Shown: positions 1 to 5,102, counted from the first letter of the stretch. The stretch is 5,102 bases of DNA from UBA5359 sp028699365 [NCBI: bacterium] (GCA_028699365.1 JAQVUQ010000228.1:1-5102), one strand, 5' to 3'. The notes: generated from the letters alone by a model not told the origin. Numbers and translations: made by a program.

Positions 1-1
1 C

Positions 2-91
2 CCCTACGGCGAAAACGTCAGCGTAACCATCAGCGCCAGACAGGGCACATATGATCAGAAGGATATAGATCTGGACTTTACCATCAGGTAG
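2..91 (+). CDS. 3' end of an unidentified gene (C-terminal 29 residues)
   Basis: An open frame enters from the left edge and closes with TAG at 89-91. The visible tail is 29 residues, with alternating polar and hydrophobic stretches (NVSVTISA, then DLDFTIR at the end) that would suit beta strands in a secreted or surface protein. That is too little to assign a family. Support for its being a real gene is the stop codon followed 30 bases later by a terminator-like GC-rich hairpin, and its orientation matching everything else in the window. It is a partial gene only because the window cuts it. Confidence 0.6.
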   Translation, partial: PYGENVSVTISARQGTYDQKDIDLDFTIR

Positions 92-121
92 AGCGTAAAC
101 AGTGGTATCAGGAACATAATG

Positions 122-149
122 AAGGGGGGGCCGCCGCAAGGCCTCCCTT
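122..149 (+). terminator. Probable intrinsic terminator of the upstream partial gene
   Basis: The left arm AAGGGGGGGCC (122-132) pairs with the right arm GGCCTCCCTT (140-149) around the loop GCCGCAA. There is one G-U pair and one unpaired G. The stem is very GC-rich and begins 31 bases after the stop codon at 89-91. The downstream U-tract is weak (TTT, then a pyrimidine-rich stretch), so termination may be incomplete or Rho-assisted. Confidence 0.6.
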
Positions 150-217
150 TCCGTCTCCCGTCTTCTAACTTCTGTCTTCTAACTTCTGTCTTCTGACTTC
201 CGTCTTCCGTCTTCCAT
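148..217. repeat. Degenerate 7-bp tandem repeat array, about 10 units
   Basis: The stretch divides cleanly into ten 7-base units with consensus CTTCYRW: TTTCCGT, CTCCCGT, CTTCTAA, CTTCTGT, CTTCTAA, CTTCTGT, CTTCTGA, CTTCCGT, CTTCCGT and CTTCCAT, then a partial CTT. The strand bias is strong, with pyrimidines on the + strand. It is intergenic and directly abuts the terminator hairpin. Short heptameric tandem repeats of this kind occur dispersed in some bacterial genomes, for example the STRRs of heterocystous cyanobacteria. No function can be read from the sequence. Confidence 0.85.
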
Positions 218-273
218 CTTACAAACGCACCAAAATCTCAAGAACTTTCCCCGACAAAAAGGTATCCCCCTCT

Positions 274-303
274 TTGACAGCGAATAATAATAGGTGATAA
301 AAT
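274..303 (+). promoter_or_regulatory. Sigma-70-type promoter for the secreted-protein gene
   Basis: A perfect -35 box TTGACA (274-279) is followed by an 18-base AT-rich spacer and a -10 box TAAAAT (298-303, five of six matches to TATAAT). Transcription would start near 310, leaving a leader of about 210 nt before the ATG at 524. It lies downstream of the terminator and repeat array, as expected for an independent transcription unit. Confidence 0.6.
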
Positions 304-323
304 GTTTAAGTCGCTTTTCTGCC

Positions 324-348
324 AGTAGTAGAAAATAGTAGTAGAAAA
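324..348. repeat. Tandem duplication of AGTAGTAGAAAA
   Basis: Two exact 12-base copies of AGTAGTAGAAAA (324-335 and 337-348) are separated by a single T, so the effective period is 13. The pair lies 20 to 45 bases downstream of the predicted -10 box, in the early leader. It could be a duplicated protein-binding site or a simple slippage product; the sequence does not decide. Confidence 0.8.
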
Positions 349-385
349 GGGATGTTTAAACAGGGATAACAGGAAGGATTGCTAA

Positions 386-410
386 AAGTTACAGAAGTTG
401 CATGTAACTT
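386..410 (+). promoter_or_regulatory. Perfect 8-bp hairpin in the leader
   Basis: AAGTTACA (386-393) and TGTAACTT (403-410) are exact reverse complements around a 9-base loop, about 115 bases before the start codon. It is not followed by a U-tract, so it is not an intrinsic terminator. An RNA stem or an operator for a dimeric regulator are both possible. Confidence 0.4.
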
Positions 411-523
411 AGAGGGCGAAGCTATACCCATTGGCAATTGATTGTCCAAACCACGTTTATTCCTTACACATATACCCAATATTTCATGGTTTCAAAAGTC
501 AAGTATAACTCGGAGGTGTTTTC

Positions 524-1462
524 ATGAAAGGCAAAGTTATTTTCTCAGGTATCGTATTATTATTGCTTGCGTCGCTGCCGGTGTCGGCGGATGACAATTG
601 CGCTACCACCGGAATGAACCCTACTTCATCCGCACCGGTTTCCAACGCCATAGGTGTGCCGCTTACTAATGGTAGCGGACAGGCCATTGTTATCAATCCA
701 CAGACTTTTGTCCCTCCGTCACTGCTGGAGGGGTTTGTGCCGGCCGGTCAGGTTCTTGCGTCTTCGGAACTACTGTATAATCCCATGCGTCTGGCTTCAA
801 CTGTGCCCATGGCACCCAAGGCCGTAGTTATTCCCGGTGGGAGTGCGTCCGATAACATCAGCACCCCCAATGCGCAGGCTGCCTTTGCCGGCACCTATTA
901 TGCGACCGGCGTTCTGCATACCCAGCCGGGTGCAGGCGATCTGGACGGCACGCTGGCTGCCGGGATGGGATTTGGACCTGCAAGCAAGGCTGTGGAAGTC
1001 GGCTTTACTGTTGCAGATGTATCTAACTTTGGCGATGTATTAATCAACACCAAAGCACATTTGTATAATGAGACCGAAAACGCTCCAGGGCTGGCTGTAG
1101 GTATTGAGAATATCTTCGGCGCCGCTCCGGCACAGAACGAGACCAGCGCTTATCTGGTAGCATCCAAAAACTACTGGGATGTAGATAAAATTATGGCCGG
1201 GCGTTTGGCCTTTGCCAGGACGGCCGTATCGGTAGGCTATGGCAGCGGGCGCTTTGACGACACCCCGTTTGCTTCTGTGTCCACCAGCTTATCCAGCGAT
1301 ACCAAAGCCATAGGAGAGTATGTGTCCAAAGGCTTCAACCTGGGCTTCTCCTGGGCACCCAGCAAGCCCGGCAACCTTATTGTCGTAGCCGGATGGCAGG
1401 ACATCTTTCAGGAGCCCAGCCTTACCCTGGGTGTAGGGATGGGCTTCTACAGATTCAGGTAA
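524..1462 (+). CDS. Secreted beta-rich outer-membrane-type protein, possibly YjbH-like
   Basis: This gene encodes 312 residues, and the start is well supported by GGAGGTG at 512-518. Residues 1-22 form a Sec signal peptide: basic MKGK, a hydrophobic core around residues 5-18, and cleavage after PVSA before DDN. There are no later transmembrane helices. From about residue 165 the protein consists of short alternating strands: GLAVGIENIFG, SAYLVASKNY, a glycine-rich hairpin VSVGYGSGRFDD, FNLGFSWAP, LIVVAGWQDIF and a final LTLGVGMGFYRF. This order of elements resembles the YjbH family of outer-membrane beta proteins linked to exopolysaccharide production; the match is from memory of the pattern and is tentative. 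The last residue is Arg rather than the usual terminal Phe of barrel proteins. It has its own promoter and a hairpin after its stop, so it is probably transcribed apart from the sugar-nucleotide genes that follow. The N-terminal 140 mature residues are unassigned. Confidence 0.85.
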   Translation: MKGKVIFSGIVLLLLASLPVSADDNCATTGMNPTSSAPVSNAIGVPLTNGSGQAIVINPQTFVPPSLLEGFVPAGQVLASSELLYNPMRLASTVPMAPKAVVIPGGSASDNISTPNAQAAFAGTYYATGVLHTQPGAGDLDGTLAAGMGFGPASKAVEVGFTVADVSNFGDVLINTKAHLYNETENAPGLAVGIENIFGAAPAQNETSAYLVASKNYWDVDKIMAGRLAFARTAVSVGYGSGRFDDTPFASVSTSLSSDTKAIGEYVSKGFNLGFSWAPSKPGNLIVVAGWQDIFQEPSLTLGVGMGFYRFR

Positions 1463-1474
1463 TTATGGCTTCTT

Positions 1475-1510
1475 GCAGGGATACAGCAGTTAACATCGCT
1501 GTATCCCTGC
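1475..1510. terminator. Perfect 13-bp inverted repeat after the secreted-protein gene
   Basis: GCAGGGATACAGC (1475-1487) and GCTGTATCCCTGC (1498-1510) are exact reverse complements around a 10-base loop, starting 12 bases after the TAA at 1460-1462. Position and stem strength fit a terminator, but the following bases (TGTATCTTGAA) lack a U-tract. It may be a Rho-dependent or mRNA-stabilising hairpin instead. Confidence 0.55.
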
Positions 1511-1567
1511 TGTATCTTGAACGCAGTAACTCAGGATACCGATTCGGTTTTTCATAAGCACTGGCAT

Positions 1568-1573
1568 TATAAT
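1568..1573 (+). promoter_or_regulatory. TATAAT -10 box, candidate promoter of the sugar-nucleotide operon
   Basis: A perfect TATAAT lies in an AT-rich patch within the 231-base gap between the stop at 1462 and the likely ATG at 1694. No good -35 hexamer is present 16 to 18 bases upstream, so an activator may be needed or the match may be fortuitous. If genuine, transcription starts near 1580, which would rule out translation from the far-upstream TTG at 1517. Confidence 0.35.
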
Positions 1574-1606
1574 TTTTATTGTAAAACAGGCATATCCGGA
1601 CGGTAT

Positions 1607-1633
1607 ACAGCTATCACAGCTATCACAGCCATC
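1607..1633. repeat. Three 9-bp tandem units ACAGCTATC
   Basis: Two exact copies of ACAGCTATC (1607-1615, 1616-1624) are followed by a third with one change, ACAGCCATC (1625-1633). They lie in the region upstream of the dehydratase gene. If translated in that gene's frame they would give AITAITAIT, which looks unlike any part of the family and supports a start codon further downstream. Confidence 0.75.
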
Positions 1634-1693
1634 ACCTTCCTGAATTGGAAGTTACAGGACACAGCATTGTTGAGATTATCTTTCTTTCGCCTA

Positions 1694-3598
1694 ATGGCCG
1701 AATCCTTTCTGGATTCCAGACGTAGAACCCCCATCAAAATCAGCCTTGATTTTGTGCTGATTTGCACAGCCGCCTTATGGGCCTGGTATGTTTCCTTCAG
1801 CCAGGTATCGTTTCCGGCGGATCCCTTGCCCTTCATTCTGGTTGTTATGTGCGTCAGGCTGCCGGTTCACATTATATTTGATCTGCACAAAGTCTCCTGG
1901 CGCAATATATCCAGATACGATGCTACCCGGCTGGCGGCCGCTTCCATCACTGGTAGTGTTATCACCGCCGTGTTATTCCGTATTCTTCCCGATCCCTTCA
2001 ATATCTATGATTTAGCAAGGCCGTATTTGCTCTTCTTTACCGAGTCGGCCTTTAACTTTTTGTTGCTTTCCTCTGTCAGAATGGCAGCCAGGGCCATAGC
2101 CAGCAGCAGCAAACAGGCCGGTGCCAATAAGCAGCGCCAAATTGTAATAGTAGGCGCCGGAGCTGCAGGAATGGCCCTTGCTTACCAGATACAGGAAACC
2201 ATGAACGGTTATAAGATAACAGGCTTTGTCGATGACGATCCGCAGAAGAAGAACTACAGCATGCGCGGCATACCGGTGCTGGGGCCCACCACCGAACTAG
2301 TGGACATAGTGCGCCGGACTGATGCCGAGGAGATCATCATTGCCATTCCCTCACTGGCACCGGAACGCCTGCGCAGCATGATGACCGCTTGTGAGGTCAG
2401 CCGGATTCCCATACGTATCCTGCCTCCACTGAAGGAACTGATCGGCGGTAAGGCGGATTTTGCCGCCCTGCGTGAGTTAAGGATGGAAGATCTGCTGCCG
2501 CGGGCGGAAGTCAAGCTGGACAAGGAAGCCATAACCGGATATCTGCACGGCAGAACGGTGCTTGTTACCGGCGGCGGTGGCTCCATAGGCAGTGAATTGT
2601 GCCGGCAGGCTATGGCAGCCGGTGCCTCACAACTGCTGATACTGGGGCGCGGTGAAAACAGCGTTTTTGAAATACATCAGGAACTGGGAGAGCATGCCGG
2701 CGCCTGCGACCTGTTGCCCGTCATCTGCGATGTTCAGGACTATGCCGCCCTGGAGAATGTCTTTTCTAAGCATAAGCCGGATGTGGTATTTCATGCCGCT
2801 GCACACAAGCACGTGCCCTTGATGGAGCATTATCCTTACGAAGCCATAAAGAATAATATAATCGGCACCCGTAATGTTGCAGCCCTGGCAGTGAAATACA
2901 ATATCAAACGTTTCGTTCTGGTGTCCACGGACAAAGCCGTGCGTCCATCCAGTGTAATGGGCGCTACCAAGCGCATGGCAGAGAAGATAGTCAAGGCACA
3001 CGCCGCCGTCTCCGATGCCAATATGGTCAGCGTTCGCTTTGGCAACGTTCTTGGGAGCAGAGGCAGCGTGGTAGGCATAATGACACGCCAGATTCGCAAA
3101 CGCTTGCCTGTGACCGTAACCGATCCGGAGATGGTAAGATATTTCATGACCATACCGGAGGCGGTTCAGTTGATTCTGCAGGCAGGTGCCATCGGCGGCA
3201 GGGGAGAGGTCTTTGTCATGGATATGGGCCATCCCGTACGTATCCTGGACCTGGCCCACGATCTCATCCGTCTCTCCGGCCTGGTGCCGAACCAGGACAT
3301 ACCTATCCGCATAACCGGTCAGCGTCCCGGCGAGAAGATCAGAGAAGAACTCTTTACCGTAGCCGAGGAAGACGGTGCCGTCAAACGAGGCCATTTCTAT
3401 ATAGCTCCCCCCGAGAATATAGACCTGCAGGAACTGACTGCAACCGGAGAGAAACTTCAGGAAGCAGCCCACAGGCAGGACGTAGGCACGATAACTGCAA
3501 TACTAAAAGAAGCCATACCATCCTTCACCCGAACCGACACCGCCAAGGCTAAGGTAAGCGTTAAAGAAGAGCACAAGGAAGAACCCATCAACGCGTGA
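1694..3598 (+). CDS. Membrane-anchored nucleoside-diphosphate-sugar 4,6-dehydratase (PglF/WbpM/CapD type)
   Basis: This long-form 4,6-dehydratase most likely converts UDP-GlcNAc to UDP-2-acetamido-2,6-dideoxy-4-hexulose, using bound NAD+, at the inner face of the cytoplasmic membrane. From ATG 1694 it has 634 residues, typical of the family. Four hydrophobic segments (about 16-35, 45-64, 78-98, 110-128) precede a first Rossmann domain (GAGAAG, 154-159), then the catalytic SDR domain (TGGGGSIG, 292-299). The active site shows T412-D413-K414 in STDKAV and M422-xxx-K426 in VMGATKR; Met in place of the SDR Tyr is known in long-form enzymes such as PglF and WbpM. The C-terminal GQRPGEKIREELF is also typical. 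The frame is open back to a TTG at 1517, but that adds 59 residues with low-complexity AITAITAIT and has no ribosome binding site. TTG 1667 with AGGA seven bases upstream is a real alternative (643 residues). Substrate stereochemistry, and so the final sugar, cannot be read here. Confidence 0.93.
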   Translation: MAESFLDSRRRTPIKISLDFVLICTAALWAWYVSFSQVSFPADPLPFILVVMCVRLPVHIIFDLHKVSWRNISRYDATRLAAASITGSVITAVLFRILPDPFNIYDLARPYLLFFTESAFNFLLLSSVRMAARAIASSSKQAGANKQRQIVIVGAGAAGMALAYQIQETMNGYKITGFVDDDPQKKNYSMRGIPVLGPTTELVDIVRRTDAEEIIIAIPSLAPERLRSMMTACEVSRIPIRILPPLKELIGGKADFAALRELRMEDLLPRAEVKLDKEAITGYLHGRTVLVTGGGGSIGSELCRQAMAAGASQLLILGRGENSVFEIHQELGEHAGACDLLPVICDVQDYAALENVFSKHKPDVVFHAAAHKHVPLMEHYPYEAIKNNIIGTRNVAALAVKYNIKRFVLVSTDKAVRPSSVMGATKRMAEKIVKAHAAVSDANMVSVRFGNVLGSRGSVVGIMTRQIRKRLPVTVTDPEMVRYFMTIPEAVQLILQAGAIGGRGEVFVMDMGHPVRILDLAHDLIRLSGLVPNQDIPIRITGQRPGEKIREELFTVAEEDGAVKRGHFYIAPPENIDLQELTATGEKLQEAAHRQDVGTITAILKEAIPSFTRTDTAKAKVSVKEEHKEEPINA

Positions 3599-3625
3599 GG
3601 AAGCAATTTAAAGGATGTCGAACTT

Positions 3626-3630
3626 GAGGA
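3626..3630 (+). promoter_or_regulatory. Shine-Dalgarno GAGGA that decides the decarboxylase start
   Basis: GAGGA sits five bases before ATG 3636, ideal spacing. The in-frame ATG at 3615 has AAAGG touching it directly and its nearest well-formed site (GAGGAAG, 3597-3603) is 11 bases away, so 3636 is preferred. No ATG, GTG or TTG lies in frame between 3639 and the Rossmann motif. Confidence 0.55.
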
Positions 3631-3635
3631 CTTGC

Positions 3636-4631
3636 ATGGGAATCCCGAAACCAACAACCAACAACCAACAACCAACAACCCCAGGATCCAAAAGGATCCT
3701 GGTCACCGGCGGAGCCGGTTTCATCGGGTCTCACTTATGCGACAAATTGATAACCGAAGGACATGAAGTCCTCTGCCTGGATAACTTCTACACCGGCAGA
3801 AGGGCCAACATCCTGCACCTGCTGGATAACCCATCCTTCGAGCTTATCCGCCACGATGTGATAGAGTCCCTGCGTCTTGAAGTAGACGAGATATATAACC
3901 TGGCCTGTCCGGCCTCACCGGTGCATTATCAGCATAACCCTGTGGCGACAACAAAAACCTCTATTGTAGGCGCCCTTAATATGCTGGGGCTGGCAAAGAG
4001 ACTTAAAATCAAGATACTGCAAGCCTCAACCTCGGAAGTATACGGGGATCCTGCAGTTCACCCACAACCGGAGACCTATTGGGGAAACGTCAACCCCATA
4101 GGACCGCGCTCATGCTACGATGAAGGCAAACGTTGTGCGGAAACACTCTTTTTCGATTACCATCGTCAGCACAAGCTGAAGATAAAAGTTGCGCGTATCT
4201 TCAATACATACGGTCCCAGAATGAGTTCCAATGACGGACGCGTCGTCAGCAACTTTATCGTGCAGTCCCTGTGCGGTGAGGATATCACCGTCTACGGAGA
4301 CGGCAGCCAGACCAGAAGCTTCTGCTATGTAGACGACACGGTAAAAGGCCTGATCAGCCTGATGAACAGCCAGGACGACTTCACCGGCCCTGTAAACATA
4401 GGCAACCCCGATGAATTCACCGTTCTGCAACTGGCCCAAAAAGTCATCGAACTCACCGGCTCAAAATCCCATATAATACACAAGCCGCTGCCCCAGGATG
4501 ACCCCCGCCAGAGAAAGCCCGTCATAGACCTGGCCAAAGAACAGTTGGAATGGCAACCAACCATCCCCCTGGCAGAAGGCCTGAAGAAAACCGTAGAATA
4601 TTTCAGCCGGCAATTTGCTGTAGATAGATAA
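3636..4631 (+). CDS. UDP-glucuronate decarboxylase (UDP-xylose synthase)
   Basis: This extended short-chain dehydrogenase oxidises UDP-glucuronate at C4, decarboxylates it and usually re-reduces it to UDP-xylose in the cytoplasm, with bound NAD+. Family hallmarks run the full length: TGGAGFIG (24-31), [30 protein letters not shown] with T132 and E134, YDEGK with catalytic Y161 and K165, [19 protein letters not shown], and [14 protein letters not shown] with the UDP-sugar-binding Arg. The E134-to-Y161 spacing of 27 equals that of human UXS1, and the PASP and YDEGKR signatures separate it from dTDP-glucose dehydratases and UDP-glucose epimerases. It has 331 residues from ATG 3636, or 338 from ATG 3615. 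The N-terminus is odd: about 18 residues, [14 protein letters not shown], encoded by four 7-bp repeats precede the usual KRILVTGG opening. It follows the dehydratase by 37 bases (16 from ATG 3615) and precedes the next gene by 16, consistent with one operon. Confidence 0.95.
   Translation: MGIPKPTTNNQQPTTPGSKRILVTGGAGFIGSHLCDKLITEGHEVLCLDNFYTGRRANILHLLDNPSFELIRHDVIESLRLEVDEIYNLACPASPVHYQHNPVATTKTSIVGALNMLGLAKRLKIKILQASTSEVYGDPAVHPQPETYWGNVNPIGPRSCYDEGKRCAETLFFDYHRQHKLKIKVARIFNTYGPRMSSNDGRVVSNFIVQSLCGEDITVYGDGSQTRSFCYVDDTVKGLISLMNSQDDFTGPVNIGNPDEFTVLQLAQKVIELTGSKSHIIHKPLPQDDPRQRKPVIDLAKEQLEWQPTIPLAEGLKKTVEYFSRQFAVDR
3651..3680. repeat. Four perfect CCAACAA heptamers inside the decarboxylase reading frame
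   Basis: Units occupy 3651-3657, 3658-3664, 3665-3671 and 3672-3678, with a partial CC after them. All in-frame start codons (3615, 3636) lie upstream and the Rossmann motif downstream, so the repeat must be translated for the enzyme to be made. Seven is not a multiple of three, so unit gain or loss changes the frame. The reverse-complement unit is TTGTTGG. Confidence 0.95.
3681..3702. repeat. Perfect 9-bp inverted repeat with AAAA loop at the repeat/enzyme junction
   Basis: CCAGGATCC (3681-3689) and GGATCCTGG (3694-3702) are exact reverse complements around AAAA. The hairpin begins right after the heptamer array and covers the codons for PGSKRILV, the join between the low-complexity tail and the Rossmann fold. 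As mRNA it would form a stable stem about 45 bases after ATG 3636. Confidence 0.85.
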
Positions 4632-4647
4632 AAGTAAGCAATAAATC

Positions 4648-5040
4648 ATGAAGAACATCGATAATTTTGAGGATCTGGAATGCTACAAACTTGCGCGGGA
4701 ATTAAGAATGAAAATCAGTCTGCTGTGCAAGAAATTCCCCCGCGAAGAAGAATACCGGCTTAAAGATCAGATAATAAGAGCCTCCAGGTCCGTAGCGGCC
4801 AATATAACCGAAGGCTTTGGCAGGCACTCTCACCAAGAGAATGCGCAATTCTGCCGACAGGCCAGAGGCTCATTGAGCGAAACATTGGAACACACGAATT
4901 GCGCCTTAGATGAAGGCTATATAAGTAAAGCAGAATATACAAGCATCAGAGAATTGATTGCAAAAACATGGAGAATCCTTAACGGCTACATTCTATATCT
5001 CACAAAATGCGCCAAACAAGGCGTACCAACAACACCATAG
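4648..5040 (+). CDS. Four-helix-bundle protein (23S rRNA intervening-sequence / S23 family)
   Basis: This gene encodes 130 residues, close to the family's usual 115 to 130. The opening NFEDLECYKLARELRMKI matches the family's start (FEDLxVWQKAxEL). The central pattern FPREEEYRLKDQIIRASRSVAANITEGFGR, seen in positions about 31-60, is the hallmark, with the conserved basic and NIxEG motif, followed by a helix with FCRQARGSLSETLEH and a last helix ending in GYILYLTKC. No signal peptide or membrane segment is visible. The family was first found encoded in insertions within 23S rRNA genes, but free-standing copies beside polysaccharide genes are frequent, and their function is unknown. The gene begins 16 bases after the decarboxylase stop, so it is probably co-transcribed. 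It lacks a good Shine-Dalgarno before ATG 4648, suggesting translational coupling. The family opening begins seven residues after this Met, so no later start fits. Base composition looks more AT-rich than the two genes before it. Confidence 0.92.
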   Translation: MKNIDNFEDLECYKLARELRMKISLLCKKFPREEEYRLKDQIIRASRSVAANITEGFGRHSHQENAQFCRQARGSLSETLEHTNCALDEGYISKAEYTSIRELIAKTWRILNGYILYLTKCAKQGVPTTP

Positions 5041-5051
5041 AGGAGCATGAT

Positions 5052-5091
5052 ATTTTAGTCTTTTGCATATCTAAACACGAAAGACTAAAAT
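5052..5091. repeat. AT-rich perfect 12-bp inverted repeat after the last gene
   Basis: ATTTTAGTCTTT (5052-5063) and AAAGACTAAAAT (5080-5091) are exact reverse complements around a 16-base loop, starting 12 bases after the TAG at 5038-5040. The stem is AT-rich and no U-tract follows, so it is a poor intrinsic terminator. An operator for the next gene is as likely. An ATG at 5090 within the right arm opens a frame to the window edge (four codons), too short to call as a gene. Confidence 0.6.
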
Positions 5092-5102
5092 GAGAGCTAT
5101 GA

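Larger units (their letters stand above)
310..523 (+). promoter_or_regulatory. Long 5' leader of the secreted-protein gene
   Basis: About 210 bases without a convincing gene lie between the predicted transcription start and the ATG at 524. They hold a tandem repeat (324-348), a perfect 8-bp hairpin (386-410), an imperfect dyad TTGGCAA/TTGTCCAA (431-449) and a strong ribosome binding site GGAGGTG (512-518) five bases before the ATG. I recognise no known riboswitch class. A leader of this length suggests post-transcriptional control, but a second, weaker promoter closer to the gene is not excluded. Confidence 0.35.

Noticed and set aside
148-217. CRISPR array
   Set aside because: Units are 7 bases with no spacers; this is a simple tandem repeat.
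302-369. Two mini-frames starting ATG-TTT-AA(A/G) (302-328, MFKSLFCQ; 352-369, MFKQG) as leader peptides
   Set aside because: The first ATG overlaps the predicted -10 box and could not be in that transcript; the second has AAAAGGG touching the ATG with no spacing. Neither has run-of-codon attenuator features.
431-446. Sigma-54 promoter at TTGGCAATTGATTGTC
   Set aside because: The GG element is present, but the GC dinucleotide expected ten bases later is absent (TTGT instead of TTGC).
423-480. Direct repeat TATACCCA at 423-430 and 471-478, and ATGTTTAA at 302-309 and 352-359
   Set aside because: Single pairs of 8-base matches are expected by chance in a 430-base gap; no symmetry or spacing with promoter elements makes them convincing.
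1708-1720. Odd palindrome TCTGGA-T-TCCAGA just after the dehydratase start
   Set aside because: Six-base arms within coding sequence are common by chance and there is no supporting context.
2627-3472. A 281-codon open frame on the minus strand inside the dehydratase gene
   Set aside because: It lies wholly within a gene with clear family motifs on the + strand, has no recognisable domain, and its translation is rich in Cys, His and Tyr in a manner typical of antisense frames.
3457-3678. Minus-strand frame translating as [13 protein letters not shown] peptide
   Set aside because: The peptide is simply the reverse translation of the CCAACAA heptamers; nothing else supports a gene.
4648-5102. 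Diversity-generating retroelement (Avd-like four-helix bundle)
   Set aside because: No reverse transcriptase, template repeat or variable repeat is present, and the protein matches the S23 type more closely than Avd.

Overview
The window reads as part of a surface-polysaccharide or glycoconjugate locus from a Gram-negative bacterium of roughly balanced GC content. Four complete genes and the 3' end of a fifth lie on the + strand. The Gram-negative reading rests on a Sec-secreted, beta-strand-rich protein that looks like an outer-membrane barrel, and on Shine-Dalgarno-led translation (GGAGGTG, GAGGA). I cannot name a genus. Degenerate 7-bp repeats and a four-helix-bundle (23S rRNA intervening-sequence type) protein are common in several environmental lineages and do not settle the taxonomy.

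Layout. Bases 2-91 are the last 29 codons of a gene that begins outside the window. It is followed by a terminator-like hairpin (122-149) and a 10-unit degenerate 7-bp array (148-217). A near-consensus sigma-70 promoter (274-303) precedes a leader of about 210 nt holding a tandem repeat and an 8-bp hairpin. The first complete gene (524-1462) encodes a signal-peptide-bearing protein, tentatively YjbH-like, and is closed by a perfect 13-bp inverted repeat (1475-1510). After a spacer with a TATAAT box come three closely spaced genes that look like one operon: a membrane-anchored UDP-GlcNAc 4,6-dehydratase-type protein (about 1694-3598), a UDP-glucuronate decarboxylase (3636-4631) and a four-helix-bundle protein (4648-5040). 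An AT-rich 12-bp inverted repeat (5052-5091) ends the window.

How the genes work together (inference). The dehydratase makes a 4-keto-6-deoxy amino-sugar nucleotide, the entry point to QuiNAc, FucNAc and bacillosamine-type sugars. The decarboxylase makes UDP-xylose (or its 4-keto intermediate). Both would feed glycosyltransferases encoded outside the window. The secreted protein may serve the export or surface side of the same pathway. The four-helix-bundle protein has no known enzymatic role here.

The most unusual structure is at the 5' end of the decarboxylase gene. Four perfect CCAACAA heptamers lie inside the reading frame, between the only usable start codons and the Rossmann fold, and a perfect 9-bp hairpin with an AAAA loop follows at once. 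Gain or loss of one heptamer would shift the frame and run into a stop within about 30 codons, so the locus has the form of a slippage-driven on/off switch. Whether it actually varies cannot be told from one sequence.
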